Assembly (NCBI RefSeq): GCF_000003195.3
Contig: NC_012878.2
Span: forward strand, 6,204,462 to 6,268,461
Length of the DNA stretch: 64,000 nucleotides
Source: Sorghum bicolor
Lineage: Eukaryota; Streptophyta; Magnoliopsida; Poales; Poaceae
Direction of reading: 5' to 3'
The stretch's first letter is position 1; each line of letters starts with the position of its first letter. The notes below the pieces were generated by a model. It saw nothing but the letters and a program-made list of their open reading frames with translations, did no database searches and was not told the DNA's origin. Made by a program: the position numbers and the translations under genes. Shown one piece after another: positions 1 to 11,480 of the stretch.

Positions 1-1735
1 TTACCACAAGCTCTAGCACTTCACCCGGCCGAACTACTTGTCGCCCTTCGCATCTCGCTCTACTAGAGTTGCTCTTCACGATCCCAACGGGGTGAGCACT
101 GTACCCCTCACAAATCCTTCTCCAGAGAACCACACAATCTTCTTGCATGCTTCAATGGAGCCACAAGCCACCAAACCATCTAGGAGATGGGAACCTCCAA
201 GAGTAATAAACACCATCAGCTTGCAACACGAACACCTAATGCTACTCGATATAATCTCTCAATACAATCACACTAGAATCGCTCACTCGCTATTGATTCG
301 CAATCTTGCAAGCACGAGTGAGTTAGAGGCTTTTCTAGCACTCCCTAAGCATGGAAACAAAGTTCTAAGGGTGAAAAGCATCATCCAAGGCCAGCCACCA
401 CTTCTATTTAAAGCCCTAAGCCAAAAGGAATCGTTAGAGCCCTTAATGCTCAGAAAATGTGGGTGTTGGACACTTCGACGCCAAGACATCGGACGTGCCC
501 CTTAGCGTCCGATGCTCACAAAGAAATTACGTGTCACTAGCCGTTTGAACTTAACCATTGTCGTCAACACAGCTAACTCGCAGGTGCTTCTAACATGGTC
601 ACACTGGACGCTACTCAGTGAGGTCCCAAACTTGGTTTCATGCCATCAGACACGTCTGATGGGATGCCATCGGACAAGGCCAGCGTTCGATGCACACATA
701 GCCAAACTTCTCACTCACAAAAGTCATTGACGTCACTCTGCACGGGACGCTCAACAATGCTCGGCCAGCGTCTAACGCAAAACCCTTGGACGTGCCGATG
801 CACCGCACAGTTCTGTGCCACTTAGCCAGCACGCACCAAACGCTAAGCTAGCATCTGATGCCTCCACAGCCAGTGTTCGGTGAGTGTTTCTAAGTGAGGA
901 ACACTTCCGTGACTTCTGCAAAACTTACCTCTAAGGCAATGAAAAATAAGCATTTTATTTCTACAAAAATGCTAAATCCCGCCTTGCAAGCTCGCCTGGA
1001 GGGAGAGAGGATTCCAAACCCCTCTTTACCTCTCAAACTTCACCTCCTTCGTAAATGTGCTAACACCACCAAGTGTATACCACCATGTGAATGTGTGTTA
1101 GCATTTTCACAAATATTTTTCCAAAGAAGTTAGCCTCTCAACTTACCACACCACTCAATCCTAACAATATACAATGTTAGATCGCTCAAGTGGCACTAGA
1201 TGACCGATATGCAAACAAGTTTGCCCCTCTTGATACTATGGCCATCTATCCCTAAATCTAGTCCTCAACTTCTCTACACACCTATGATTGGTGAAATGAA
1301 ATGTCGTACAAATATACCTTTCCCTTGTGCATTCCATTTCATCTCATCCGAGGTTGATGCAACACATGCACCAACCAATCACCAAATGATATGATCCACT
1401 TCATACATGACCGTATTGGTTCATTGATTTTGATCTCACACTGTCGCATCGGTCCATCGACGTCAAGTCTTGCTCAAGCTTTACCGTCACAAACGGTCCC
1501 TCACTTCAAAGCCTTTGACTTTCCCTTCACACTTGCAACTGGTCCATCGAGCCAAGCCTCATCTTGATCTTCTCCACCTTGGTCAAATGACTCCATGGCA
1601 TGTCTTATATGCAATGAACTCCTGCATCATCATATATTTACCTGTGGACTAATCTCCTGTGTATCTCACATAAACACTATTAATCCACCTAATTTGTCAC
1701 TCAATTACCAAAACCAAACAAGGACCTTTCACCAA
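1..1735. repeat. Interspersed grass repeat, unclassified
   Basis: No credible gene is seen. The stretch resembles the repeat at about 16.75-18.18 kb in style: text of the type 'gggaacctccaagagtaataa', then short inverted motifs built on GTCCGATG/CGTCCGATG (about 480-860) in place of CCGGACGC. The ORFs here are short and overlap in several frames, as expected of non-coding repeat. It may be an internal or LTR part of a non-autonomous retroelement cut by the window edge; no ends were identified. Confidence 0.5.
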
Positions 1736-2948
1736 CTCCACAAGTTTTGGTGACTATATGTATGTAGAGATCACCTACTGAAATTAGGCTTATTTGGACC
1801 CCCCCCCAAATGGGGTGGTGACCCCCGTGATTGACCCACTATGGATATACTCCATTTCGGTCCACCAAACTCCCACATGCAAGGAACACCCCCCAAGTGT
1901 GTTCTAGGCCATGGATTCCACAAATAAACACACTTGGGATTATCAAAGGGCTCACAAGGAAAGTACATGGATCTAAGTGCTGACTTGACATAAGAAATGG
2001 TGTTCTAATGATGCAATTCATGCACCATACAAGTTACCGACGATTGAGGAGCAATGCATATGTGGAAGTCAAAGGCTAGAGGTGTTCAATGACGAGTCAA
2101 ACGACCAGGTAGGCCGACTGTCACATGGCTCCAAACTGCCACAAACTATTCGGGTACCTTCTTACCGACTCTAGGTGTGAATCTCATTAGATGCCACACC
2201 AAGTCGGTGGATCCGGCGGTCAACCAATGGGTAGAGTTGTCCAACCCCACTGATGTAGACGCAACCCAATCATCTGATGGGTATGATAATTTTGATTGGT
2301 AGAGAACTTGAAGTTTATGATCTAGGCTTCAAACCAAGTCTGATTCAGATCCCACAACTGTTGAATTACTACTCTGTTAGTTATCATCCACACACAACGC
2401 GATTGACCTTGCCGAGAAGGCTTTCCTACTAGAGAATTCAGAATACGAGCAAGAACAGATAAACGCAATCTGAAATTGCAAAAGATAATTGAATTATATG
2501 ATATGAGGCTCAAGTCTTCATTCGAAAGGACCAGTTAACATAAGAGAGTAAGATCAAGAGCAGGGCCCTAGTTCACAGTAGTCGATCTTGACGACATAAG
2601 TGTACCGAACAATATCTATTTGACGAGGAAAAACAAGAACGCAATAAGACCCAAACCCTAAGAGCGGCAGTGGGTAGTTATAAAGTCTTGGGCGTGATCA
2701 CCCCTAGACGCGCCCCAAATAGGCTTTAAGACGATTCATAGCCCAACGAACCAAGAGACTGTTGTAGCACCCGTGCAAATTCTGGATGTAGTGTTGGCCT
2801 CCTTAGGGCAGTGTGTGTGCACGTGGCTTTTTTGGCAAATATATACAAGCAAGGCGTTGAGGTGAGGATTTCATCTAACTTATTAAGGCCCATTCGAATA
2901 TTACGGAATGGCTCCCCGGAGAAAATCCACCAGTATCGTTAGCGCTAA
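1736..2948. other. Gene-free stretch, nothing recognised
   Basis: I see no coding region, RNA gene or element end here. The short minus-strand ORFs at 1771-2021 and 2322-2513 have no recognisable domain and are read as chance ORFs. Confidence 0.5.
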
Positions 2949-3325
2949 TCTATATCTCTTATATAGATAAACCCCACTAGCTAATTCTCTTGACATGCAA
3001 AGCATCCACATCATCATCCACTAGAGCATTACACTAACTAATTCTCTTGCCATGCAAAGCGTCCACATCAACATCCACTAAATCATCCCACTAATACATT
3101 ACCCTGCCATGCAAAGTGTTCACATTATTATCCACTAATAAATCAAACTAACACATTTCATTTATCCAACATCTATGTTATTCATATTAGCAAACCACAT
3201 CATTTTTTAACATATATTTAGTTGTTCATGCTACTGCTAGAATACTAAAAATCATCCACTAACATTATTATGATAGTATAATTTTACCGGTAATTCTCGC
3301 AGCAACGCGCGGAGCATTCTCTTAG
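2949..3325 (+). mobile_element. Probable non-autonomous Helitron remnant
   Basis: The proposed left end is TC in 'tctatatctcttatatagat', preceded by a. The right end has the grass Helitron 3' signature: a short GC hairpin 'gcaacgcgcgg' followed within about 10 bases by 'cttag' and a t. The interior repeats 'ctaattctctt-(g/c)-c-atgcaaag' and 'catcatccacta' style units imperfectly. No rolling-circle helicase is encoded. The 3' terminus is CTTAG rather than the usual CTAG, so the exact end is uncertain. Confidence 0.5.
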
Positions 3326-3931
3326 TTTGTATAAGAAAGTAGACCTAGAATATTTCCTGGGCCTGAATTATGCTAACTGAACGAGCTTTTAACCCATATC
3401 CCATTACCCCCTACATATTCTCTCCGAACCCCATCTCTGAACTCCCTTGAAATATAATTAGCAATAGTTGACCCTGCATGCTACAACTACCTCTGCCTTC
3501 TCTGATCTTCTGCTAACGGATGTTACAGATCTGAAGTATTGTTTTCGTTCGTTATGGTGAACTCATAGACCTCCTTACAATCCAACAGTGACATGTCCAT
3601 TTAATTAGTAGCTCCATGCCAGCAAATTAGGTTAACCAGAAACTTTATAAATTGTGAAGATGGCCGGTTTTAGTTGTTTGTAAATGTATTTGTTTCCTTT
3701 TTCCTCGTATAATAAAAATCTGGTAAAAGTTTTTGGCTGCCATTCGAAAAAAAATTATGAAGACATATACATTGACAGGTCTTGATCTCCTTTTTAATTT
3801 GGCTTCTCTTATCCATATCTAACCTGCCTCAGTTGTTTGAACTCTGCCAAGTTGAAAGCTGCAGAAGAAGAAGGGTCACCATAGTCCGTAGCACGGGCAC
3901 AGGTACAGCTAGGCACACGGTCCGTCACACT
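3326..3931. other. Gene-free flank left of the copia element
   Basis: AT-rich DNA without a recognisable gene. The last bases are the original upstream side of the PGG-domain pseudogene, now separated from it by the retrotransposon. Confidence 0.45.
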
Positions 3932-3936
3932 ACTCC

Positions 3937-4335
3937 TGTTAGCTAATTAGATGCCTATAATTGTAATTCGTTCTGGTATTGGAGTCTGTAATAGTTGCTT
4001 AGGGAGATGAGATCATAGGCGTGCTTGATTTCATCGTAGCCTGGTTGGAGTCGATGTAGTCTCCCGTCATGAGACGACAGCGCACGTAGCGCGCACCGAG
4101 TAAACGGGGCGGCGTTCTGGCGTGTAGTGACGGGGGAGGGCTGTGCGATCTTGGCAAGCCTATATATACCAAGTAATAAAGGTCGAACAAGCTGCGGTTG
4201 CTGGGCAGCATAATATCTCATCTTCTTCCTCGCTTATTTTGCATCTTGTGTCTAATTTCGCCGGGATCACCCCGTGGTGACCGCGCTCTCGTCGTGCCAG
4301 CGTTTGCAATCATCGTCGGGCGTTGTGTTCTAACA
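3937..4335 (+). repeat. 5' LTR of the copia element
   Basis: 399 bp, starting TGTTAG and ending CTAACA. It contains a TATA box 'tatatata' at 4161-4168 and an AATAAA at 4175-4180, so promoter and polyadenylation signals lie very close together. Confidence 0.95.
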
Positions 4336-4337
4336 CG

Positions 4338-4350
4338 TGGTATCGGAGCC
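4338..4350 (+). promoter_or_regulatory. Primer-binding site (initiator Met-tRNA type)
   Basis: 'tggtatcggagcc' begins two bases after the 5' LTR. It matches the usual plant copia site TGGTATCAGAGC, complementary to the 3' end of initiator methionine tRNA, with one difference (A to G). Confidence 0.85.
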
Positions 4351-4456
4351 TTGGTGGCCGGTGCCGGAGGCGTGAAGAGGCGTGGACAGCAAGAGAGCCA
4401 GGTAGAACGGATCTACCGTACGTGAAGAAGAAGGAGAAACTTCCAGGATCGTCGAC

Positions 4457-7400
4457 ATGTCGGACAGCACAAGCGAGAAGTCTGACAAGGACACGATGGA
4501 GCGTGCGTGGAACCAGGCGGCTGGCAGTCTCGTCTGGCCAATGCTTTCCCGCACGAACTATCAGGAGTGGTCAGCTCATGTTCGCTGCAACCTTGAGGCG
4601 ATGTACCTGTGGGATGCGATCGAGTCTGACAAAGTCGAGCGGCGTCGAGATCGGCTCGCGCTCGGGGCCATGATCCGTGGCGTGCCTCCTGAGATGCATT
4701 CGATGATGTTGAACAAGAAGTCAGCACACGAAGCATGGGGAGCAATCAAGTCGATGCGCATGGGTGCAGAAAGAGTCAAGGAGGTTAATGCCCAGAAGCT
4801 CTTGGCGGAGTTCGAGTCGATCTCGTTCAAGCCGGGAGAATCCATAGAAGATTTTGCTGTCAGGATCGGCAAGTTAGCAACCGATCTGAAAGGTCTTGGT
4901 GAGGACAGCGTGACAGATACAAGGGTCATCAAGAAATTTCTCCGAGTCGTGCCAGCGCGCTATAACCAAGTCGCGGTGACGATTGAGATGTTTTGTGACC
5001 TGAAGACGCTTACTGTCGAGGAGCTGGTAGGACGTCTCCGTGCGGCTGAAGACAGGTTCGAGCCTGCGCCGGAGTCCACCGAGAAGTCAAAACCATCTCT
5101 GTTGCTTTCGGAGGAGGAGTGGATGGCAAAGAATCGGAGTCGTATGATGAACGCTGATTCATCCTCATCAGGCGGAAAGAAAGGCGCTTATTATGTGAAG
5201 AAAGATAAAAACGGAGGCCGTGGCAGCGGTAAAAACGACCGCGACAAGAGGGACTCCAGCAATTGTCAGCCAAGACGCAATGGGAGATGTAAGAAGTGCG
5301 GCGTCTATGGACACTGGGCCCGAGAATGCTTAAACAAGAAGCCTGGGAAGGAAGATCCAGAAGATGCAGCTCACCATGTCGCAGGTGAACAAGAGCGGGG
5401 GCCAGCACTTCTGGTGGCGAGCGTGTGCAATATCGAGCGTTCGTCGGTCTCGGGTGCGCCTGGTCTGTTCCTAAATCAGGAACGCATATTCCCAGCAAAA
5501 TATGATGAAGGAGCGTGGGTACTTGATACCGGTGCCACAAATCACATGACAGGCTGTCGGTCCTCATTGGCAGACCTGGATGAAACAATTCGTGGCGCTG
5601 TGAGGTTTGGTGATGGATCCACTGTGGAAATCTATCGCGTCGGAGCAGTTACGATGGCAGGCAGAAACAGGGAGCACCGCGTACTCACAGAGGTATATTA
5701 CATCCCATCTCTTCGATGCAACATTATTAGTCTTGGTCAGCTGGAGGAGGCAGGTTGTCGGGTGGAAATCGACAAGGGCGTGATGCAGGTGTTCGACCGT
5801 GAACAACCTAGAGCTGCACGGGGAATCTTGATCCAAGCAGAAAGAAAGAATCGCCTGTATGTCATGAAGGTTAATCTAACGCGGCCGATCTGTTTACTGA
5901 CCAAGATGGAGCAGGAAGCCTGGCGGTGGCACGCGCGTTTTGGTCATCTGAATTTTAGAGCACTGCGTGAGCTCGGTTCAAAAGGTATGGTAGAAGGCCT
6001 ACCTCAGATCAAGCAGATAGAACAAGTCTGCGATGGTTGTGCTTTGGGTAAGCAGCACCGAGCGGCGTTTCCAAGAGTCTCCAATTATCGAGCCTCAGCT
6101 GGTCTTGAGCTGGTTCACAGTGACTTGTGTGGGCAAATTTCGCCACCCACACCAGGAGGGAAGGAGTACTTTCTGTTGGTTGTAGATTATTACAGCCCGT
6201 TTCATGTGGATTGAGCTCTTGGAGAAGAAAGGTGAAGCATTGATGTGCTTCAAGAAAATCAAGGTGGCGGCTGAACTGGAGTCTGGCCGTCGACTGAAAG
6301 CACTCAGGACGGATCGTGGTGGAGAATTTAACTCTGGAGCGTTCGTGGTCTTTTGCAATGAGTTTGGCATCAGGCACAACACAACCACACCGTTTACACC
6401 GCAACAAAACGGTGTAGTAGAACGAAGGAATCAGACAGTAGTTGAGATGGCGCGCTGTCTATTGAAAAGCATGAAGGTTCCATCAAAATTCTGGGGTGAA
6501 GCTGTCAAGACTGCTGTGTATATTCTGAATCGTTCACTAACAAAGAGCTTGAGTGGCAAGACTCCGTTTGAAATGTGGCATGGCAAGAAGCCTAGGATCA
6601 ACCATCTACGTACATTCGGGTGTACTGCATATGCTAAGATAGTCAGGCCTGGGGTAAGCAAACTGACTGATCGGTCGGTCCCAAGTGTTTTCCTTGGGTA
6701 CGAACCAGGAACCAAGGGCTATCGAGTTTATGATCCGATCAAGGACAAGCTGATGGTGCCTCGTGATATGGTTTTTGATGAAACAAAGCCATGGAATTGG
6801 GAAGGGGATGAAGGCAGGGCGACAGGTGAAGCAGCAGCTGTGCCGTTTTCAGTTCAGAACCTGGATGACGATAATCCGACAATAGGGCCCGCGGCCGTGG
6901 AGGAGGCTGAAACTTTTCCGACAATAGAGGGCGCTGAACCGAACTCGCCTGCCGTGTCAATTCCATCAGTGGGGGGCGACCAGAACTCTCCTCCCCACAC
7001 TCCTGATTCTGTCCATGGAGCACCGGCGCCGATCCAGTAGGCCACACCGCCTACTGGTGGGTCTGTTGATTCAGAAGGCGTGCCATTGAGGTATTGTACG
7101 ATCCCTAATTTGCTTGATTCAACTGATGAACTTCATGAGTTTTAATACAGTGGACTGTGTCTGGTTGCTGCGGAAGAACCGAGATCGGTGGATGAAGCAT
7201 TGACTGAGCAATGTTGGCGTCAAGCAATGCAGTCTGAAATGTAGGCAATTGAAGACAACAGGACTTGGGATGCGTGTGTGTTGCCACCAAAGCAGAAGGC
7301 CATTGGTCTCAAGTGGGTTTTTAAGATCAAGAAGGACCCTGAAGGGAATGTGGTCAAATACAAGGCACATCTTGTAGCAAAAGGCTACGCTCAACGACAT

Positions 7401-8723
7401 GGGGTTGATTTTGATGAGGTTTATGCTCCAGTAGCGAGGATTGAAACTGTGAGAGTAGTGCTAGCACTAGCAGCTCGAGGTGGATGGGAAGTCCATCATA
7501 TGGACGTAAAGTCAACGTTTTTGAACGGAGATCTCACTGAACAGGTGTTTGTGCAGCAGCCTCCAGGGTTCATAGTTGGCACTGGTGATAAGGTACTCCG
7601 GTTGAGGAAGGCGTTGTATGGGCTTAAGCAAGCCCCGAGAGCGTGGAACGCCAAACTTGATAAAGAGCTTATCTCTCTTGGCTTTGAGAGGAGTAAGCTT
7701 GATCATGCTGTGTACCGGAGGAGCAACCGGAACTCTTTCTTGCTTGTGGGAGTATACGTGGACGACTTGATCATTTCAGGACCAAATGTCAGGGACATCA
7801 ATGTGTTTAAGTCTGAGATGAGAAAGAAGTTCAGTATGAGTGATTTGGGTCTACTGTCGTATTACCTTGGAATAGAGGTGAAACAAGGGGCTGACGACAT
7901 TACTCTTTGCCAAAGCTCATATGCAGCAAAGATACTCAATAATGCAGGGATGAAGAACTGCAATCAGTGTGAGACACCAATGGAGTGTCGACTCAAACTG
8001 AGCAAGCTAAAGGAAGGGGAGCCTCTGAATACAACCGAGTACAGAAGCATTATAGGGAGCCTTAGATACCTGGTGAACACACGACCTGATCTGGCCTATG
8101 CAGTAGGAGTGGTGAGCAGGTATATGGAGGCACCTGGGAGAGAACATTGGTCAGCTGTGAAGCACATCCTGAGATACCTTCGGGGTACGATGGGATGTGG
8201 GTGTAAGTATGAGAAAGGAGCAGAATTGAAGCCAATGTTGATAGGATACGACAGTGACTTCGCTGGAGATGTGGAGGACAGGAAAAGCACTTCGGGTATG
8301 GGTTATTTTCTTGGCAGCAGCTTGGTCACTTGGGCCTCGCAGAAGCAGAAGATAGTCGCATTATCCTCTTGTGAAGCGGAGTACGTCGCAGCAGCAGGAG
8401 CAGCATGCCAGGGAATCTGGTTAAGCCGACTGGTTGCAGATATGTTGGGAATGAAGGTGACAACGGTGAAGCTACTCATGGACAATATGTCCGCTATTGC
8501 GCTCAGTAAAAATCCGGTGCATCACGATCGAAGCAAGCACATAGATACAAAGTATCATTTTCTTCGTAAGTGCATTGAGGATGGCAAGGTGGAGGTTGAT
8601 CATGTTGGGACTGCAGAGCAGCTAGCTGACATCTTCACGAAGGCGTTGGGGCGTGTGAGGTTCGTGGAACTGAGGAGTGCTCTTGGAGTTGTCAAGGTGC
8701 CGAGTGTTTTGTTAGCTAATTAG
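4457..8723 (+). pseudogene. Copia gag-pol polyprotein, broken
   Basis: The first open part (4457-6214, 585 aa) holds gag with a CCHC zinc knuckle (CKKCGVYGHWAREC, near residue 280), an aspartic protease centre (WVLDTGATNHM; DTG), the GAG-pre-integrase HHCC finger (WHARFGH ... CDGCALGKQH) and the start of the integrase core. A frameshift at about 6190-6204 moves the reading to the next frame; the integrase continues (DRGGEF, TPQQNGVVERRN) to a stop at 7038. Two more in-frame stops lie at 7143 and 7242. The last open part (7278-8723, 481 aa) is the reverse transcriptase with the catalytic YVDD and the copia RNase H region (SSCEAEYVA), ending inside the 3' LTR. In an intact relative all this is one polyprotein. 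The breaks mean this copy could move only with proteins supplied by another element. Confidence 0.93.
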
Positions 8724-9106
8724 ATGTCTATAATTATAATTTGTTCTGGTATTGGAGTCTGTAATAGTTGGTTAGGGAGATGAGATCATAGGCGTGCTTG
8801 ATCTCATCGTAGCCTGGTTGGAGTCGATGTAGTCTCCCGTCATGAGACGACAGCACACGTAGCGCGCACCGAGTAAACGGGGCGGTGTTCTGGCGTGTCG
8901 TGACGGGAGAGGGCTGTGCGATCTTGGCAAGCCTATATATACCAAGTAATAAAGGTCGAACAAGCTGCGGTTGCTGGGCAGCATAATATCTCATCTTCTT
9001 CCTCGCTATTTTGCATCTTGTGTCTGATTTCGCCGGGATCACCCCGTGGTGACTGCGCTCTCGTCGTGCCGGCGTTTGCAATCATCGTCGGCGTTGTGTT
9101 CTAACA
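8710..9106 (+). repeat. 3' LTR of the copia element
   Basis: 397 bp, same ends as the 5' LTR. The gag-pol reading frame overlaps its first 14 bases, so the stop codon lies in the LTR. No clear purine-rich polypurine tract is visible directly upstream, which is odd for a copia element. Confidence 0.95.
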
Positions 9107-9121
9107 ACTCCATCGTCGGAA

Positions 9122-9760
9122 ATGGCGCAGGAGCACCGGGCCGTCGCTTTGCTGCCTACTGCCGTTGCCGGCGCGCGCGCGCCTCAGGCGGGAGACGGTG
9201 CCGAGAGTAGCCATGCCAATTCTGATATGCGCCAGGAGTTGCAGGTGCATGCTGCCATCGAAATCCCTCTGAAAGGGCGTCTAATTCTGCAGAACTACCG
9301 GGCCGGGCAGCCTTCCTGAAGCAGCCGCCGCCGGTGACAGCGGCGGCGACGGCGATGGATACTTGGACAACATGCGCGGGTAGCTGCTGACGGTGGCCAC
9401 GCTCTTCGTCGGCATGGCGTTCCAGGCGGCCACCCAGCCGCCGGCCTGGATACCCAAGGACTGGCTCGACACGCTGCTCGCCAAGCGCGCGCTCTGCTGC
9501 TGGCGCCATTATTATCAGCAGAGAGGAAGCTGTGATGGCGCTCGCGTACCTCTTCTTCAGCACGGTCACCTTCTCGATGGCGCTCACGCTGGTTGTGCTG
9601 CTGCTGGTGATGAAGGAGAAATCCACGCGCGGGCGCATGTGCTTCCTCCTGCTGAGGTTTCGGTGTGCAGCTCGCCGTCGCCGTCTCCTGCAACTTCGCC
9701 GTCGCCATCTCCTGCAACTTCGCCGTCGGCATCTCCGGCGACAGCCGCGTCCTAGTCATT
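9122..9760 (+). pseudogene. PGG-domain membrane protein gene, broken
   Basis: The conceptual product is spread over all three plus frames. An N-terminal part starts MAQEHRAVALLP at 9122; a second frame from about 9297 runs through YLDNMRG to a stop at 9381; the same frame then reads LLTVATLFVGMAFQAATQPP, the first membrane helix and signature of the PGG domain (Pfam family usually found after ankyrin repeats or alone in small grass proteins). A third frame from about 9532 gives the next helix, MALAYLFFSTVTFSMALTLV. Two frameshifts and one stop indicate decay, unless introns or sequencing errors explain them. The copia element ends 11 bases before the first ATG, so the original promoter is displaced. 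The large minus-strand ORFs here are shadows of the GC-rich strand. Family call is good; pseudogene status moderately sure. Confidence 0.65.
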
Positions 9761-10470
9761 GTTTTCGCTATCATGGGCTCATGGCGATGTAATGTATGCC
9801 TTGTGCGTCGTGCTCTTGTGGGTTAAAGGTGCAGCGTTCCTGGGCATCCTCTCGGCTCGAGGTGTTCGGCGAGGCTAGGCATTTGGGGGCCTCGTCCAGC
9901 AATAATCCTATCTTGTCCGGCAGAGCAAGGCTTTAATTTCCATGCTAGCGCTGATTTCAGTCGTCGCCGGCCCGTTACTTTCTTTGGTCCCAATGAATTA
10001 AAGTTACACTTCCTGATGAATTAAAGTTACACTTCCTGATTGAAAATATTTTTTAAAGGAACTATATGTTTACGTGAGAAGATGGCGGCAACAGAAACAG
10101 ATACTGCCTCTGCTCCGGTTTGTAACTTCCTATAGCCAGGAAACATGACAATTGCCTAGCAGGAGCCAGAGCCAGGAGGAGGATTCAATCAATTATAGCG
10201 ATGGTTGAAGTGTTTGACATGTAACTAATGATGATCGATAGTGACAGGTACATGATATTAGAGTATACGGTTAGATACAAACCTAAATGAATCTACTAAT
10301 CGAATAACACAAAAGCATAACCATCATAGCAAAACGAGAACGACACCAAGACACAATGTTTTATAATAAAGTTTGATGATGTCCCTAATACTCGGGGCAA
10401 TGACTACATAGGCGCTTCTCATCAGAAAACAACAGGTACCAGCAATCGGGTGCACCCGTGGCCTTACCGC
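9761..10470. other. Gene-free stretch with a 23-bp tandem duplication
   Basis: Presumably the 3' flank of the PGG pseudogene, then AT-rich DNA. A 23-bp unit is directly duplicated at 9994-10016 and 10017-10039. Nothing else recognised. Confidence 0.5.
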
Positions 10471-10746
10471 TAGGGATGAAGACGGTACGGATATTTTCCG
10501 ACCGTATTCGAGACCGAATTCGTTTAGGGAGGTTCAGATCCGTTCGTATCCGAGTCCGAATATTCAACATCCGATACCGTATCTATATCCGAATATTTAA
10601 ATCGTATATTTATGATGTCGACATCTAATCGTATCTTATCTGATATTATTGATATTATCCGTATTCGAATCCGAATCCGACTAGAAATATGAAAACAAAT
10701 ATGATATCGATGTTATCCGTCCGTATCCGATCCGTTTTCATTCCTA
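10471..10746. mobile_element. hAT-type MITE
   Basis: 276 bp with terminal inverted repeats 'tagggatgaagacgg' and 'ccgttttcattccta' and a perfect 8-bp target duplication 'cttaccgc' at 10463-10470 and 10747-10754. The 8-bp duplication and TAGGG-type ends define a hAT-superfamily MITE. The interior is rich in 'tatccgaatccga' repeats and has no coding capacity. Confidence 0.93.
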
Positions 10747-11480
10747 CTTACCGCTACCGAAACCAGCCACCACAGGGGTTACCTCATATTTATGGCTACC
10801 TCATATGATGTTACTATCTGACTGCTATATGAATTTTTTTATCTGATGAATGTTACCTCATCCATCTCTTCATAATGTTTATTGTTATTTTTATATTTCT
10901 TTGCTTGTGTTCGTGATTACTTTGCTAGATTAGTGAACCTGTTACTGTTATATGTTGAGCAGTTCTGTTCAATTAACTCCTACTTGTGTTATATGCTGAT
11001 GGTTACACGTGAATATGTGATATGTTACCAATGGCATGAATGTCCTCGTGTTCTGTTATCCTTATTGGCTATTGTACATTTATGTTAGCTATATTAACAC
11101 TAATTATGTCTGTACCTTTAAACCTACCTTTATGTCAGTTATCAAGGATTATATTATTAGTGTGTTAAATTTTTATTGTGCTTCTCTTTCGTATACCATT
11201 ATTCACGTTTTAAAAAAAAACTGTGGTGCAACCCAGGCGCAGGGGCATGCCCAGTCACTAGTATCGACTATGAAATATGAATAAATTTGAATAATATCAG
11301 CTTACATCAACAGCAACATTGATGCAGCAGTCTTCATGGTACCTTGATGGAACTACTGCATTGCATTCACAAGGAGGGACACGGCAGATCAACTAAGATC
11401 AGCACTATCTTATATACAACGCTGTCAAAGATGGTCGGCTACTCAAGAACAACAGACAGACACCAAATAAAGTATATCCA
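10747..11480. other. Gene-free AT-rich stretch with a Helitron-like 3' end
   Basis: No gene seen. 'gcgcaggggcatgcccagtcactagt' style text around 11238-11262 resembles a Helitron 3' end: a GC hairpin followed by CTAG (11258-11261) and t. No matching 5' TC end was found, so this is weak. The right part is the 3' flank of the HAD gene on the minus strand. Confidence 0.3.

Larger units (their letters stand above)
3932..9111 (+). mobile_element. Ty1/copia LTR retrotransposon with target duplication
   Basis: A full-length element: 5' LTR, primer-binding site, gag-pol in copia order (gag, protease, integrase, reverse transcriptase, RNase H), 3' LTR. Both LTRs start TGTTAGCTAATTAG and end CTAACA, and the whole is flanked by a perfect 5-bp direct repeat 'actcc' at 3932-3936 and 9107-9111. 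By eye the LTRs differ at about 12 substitutions and 2 single-base gaps over about 398 bp (about 97% identical), which suggests insertion on the order of one million years ago at usual grass rates (inference). The coding region carries a frameshift and three stops, so this copy cannot make a full polyprotein itself. Confidence 0.95.

Noticed and set aside
3955..4221. ORFs inside the LTRs (also 8734-9081 and 8916-9104)
   Set aside because: Chance ORFs in non-coding LTR sequence, present in both LTR copies in different lengths.
9156..9774. Long overlapping minus-strand ORFs (160 and 159 aa)
   Set aside because: They are antisense to the PGG-domain pseudogene, rich in Arg/Pro/Ala from GC bias, and show no domain.
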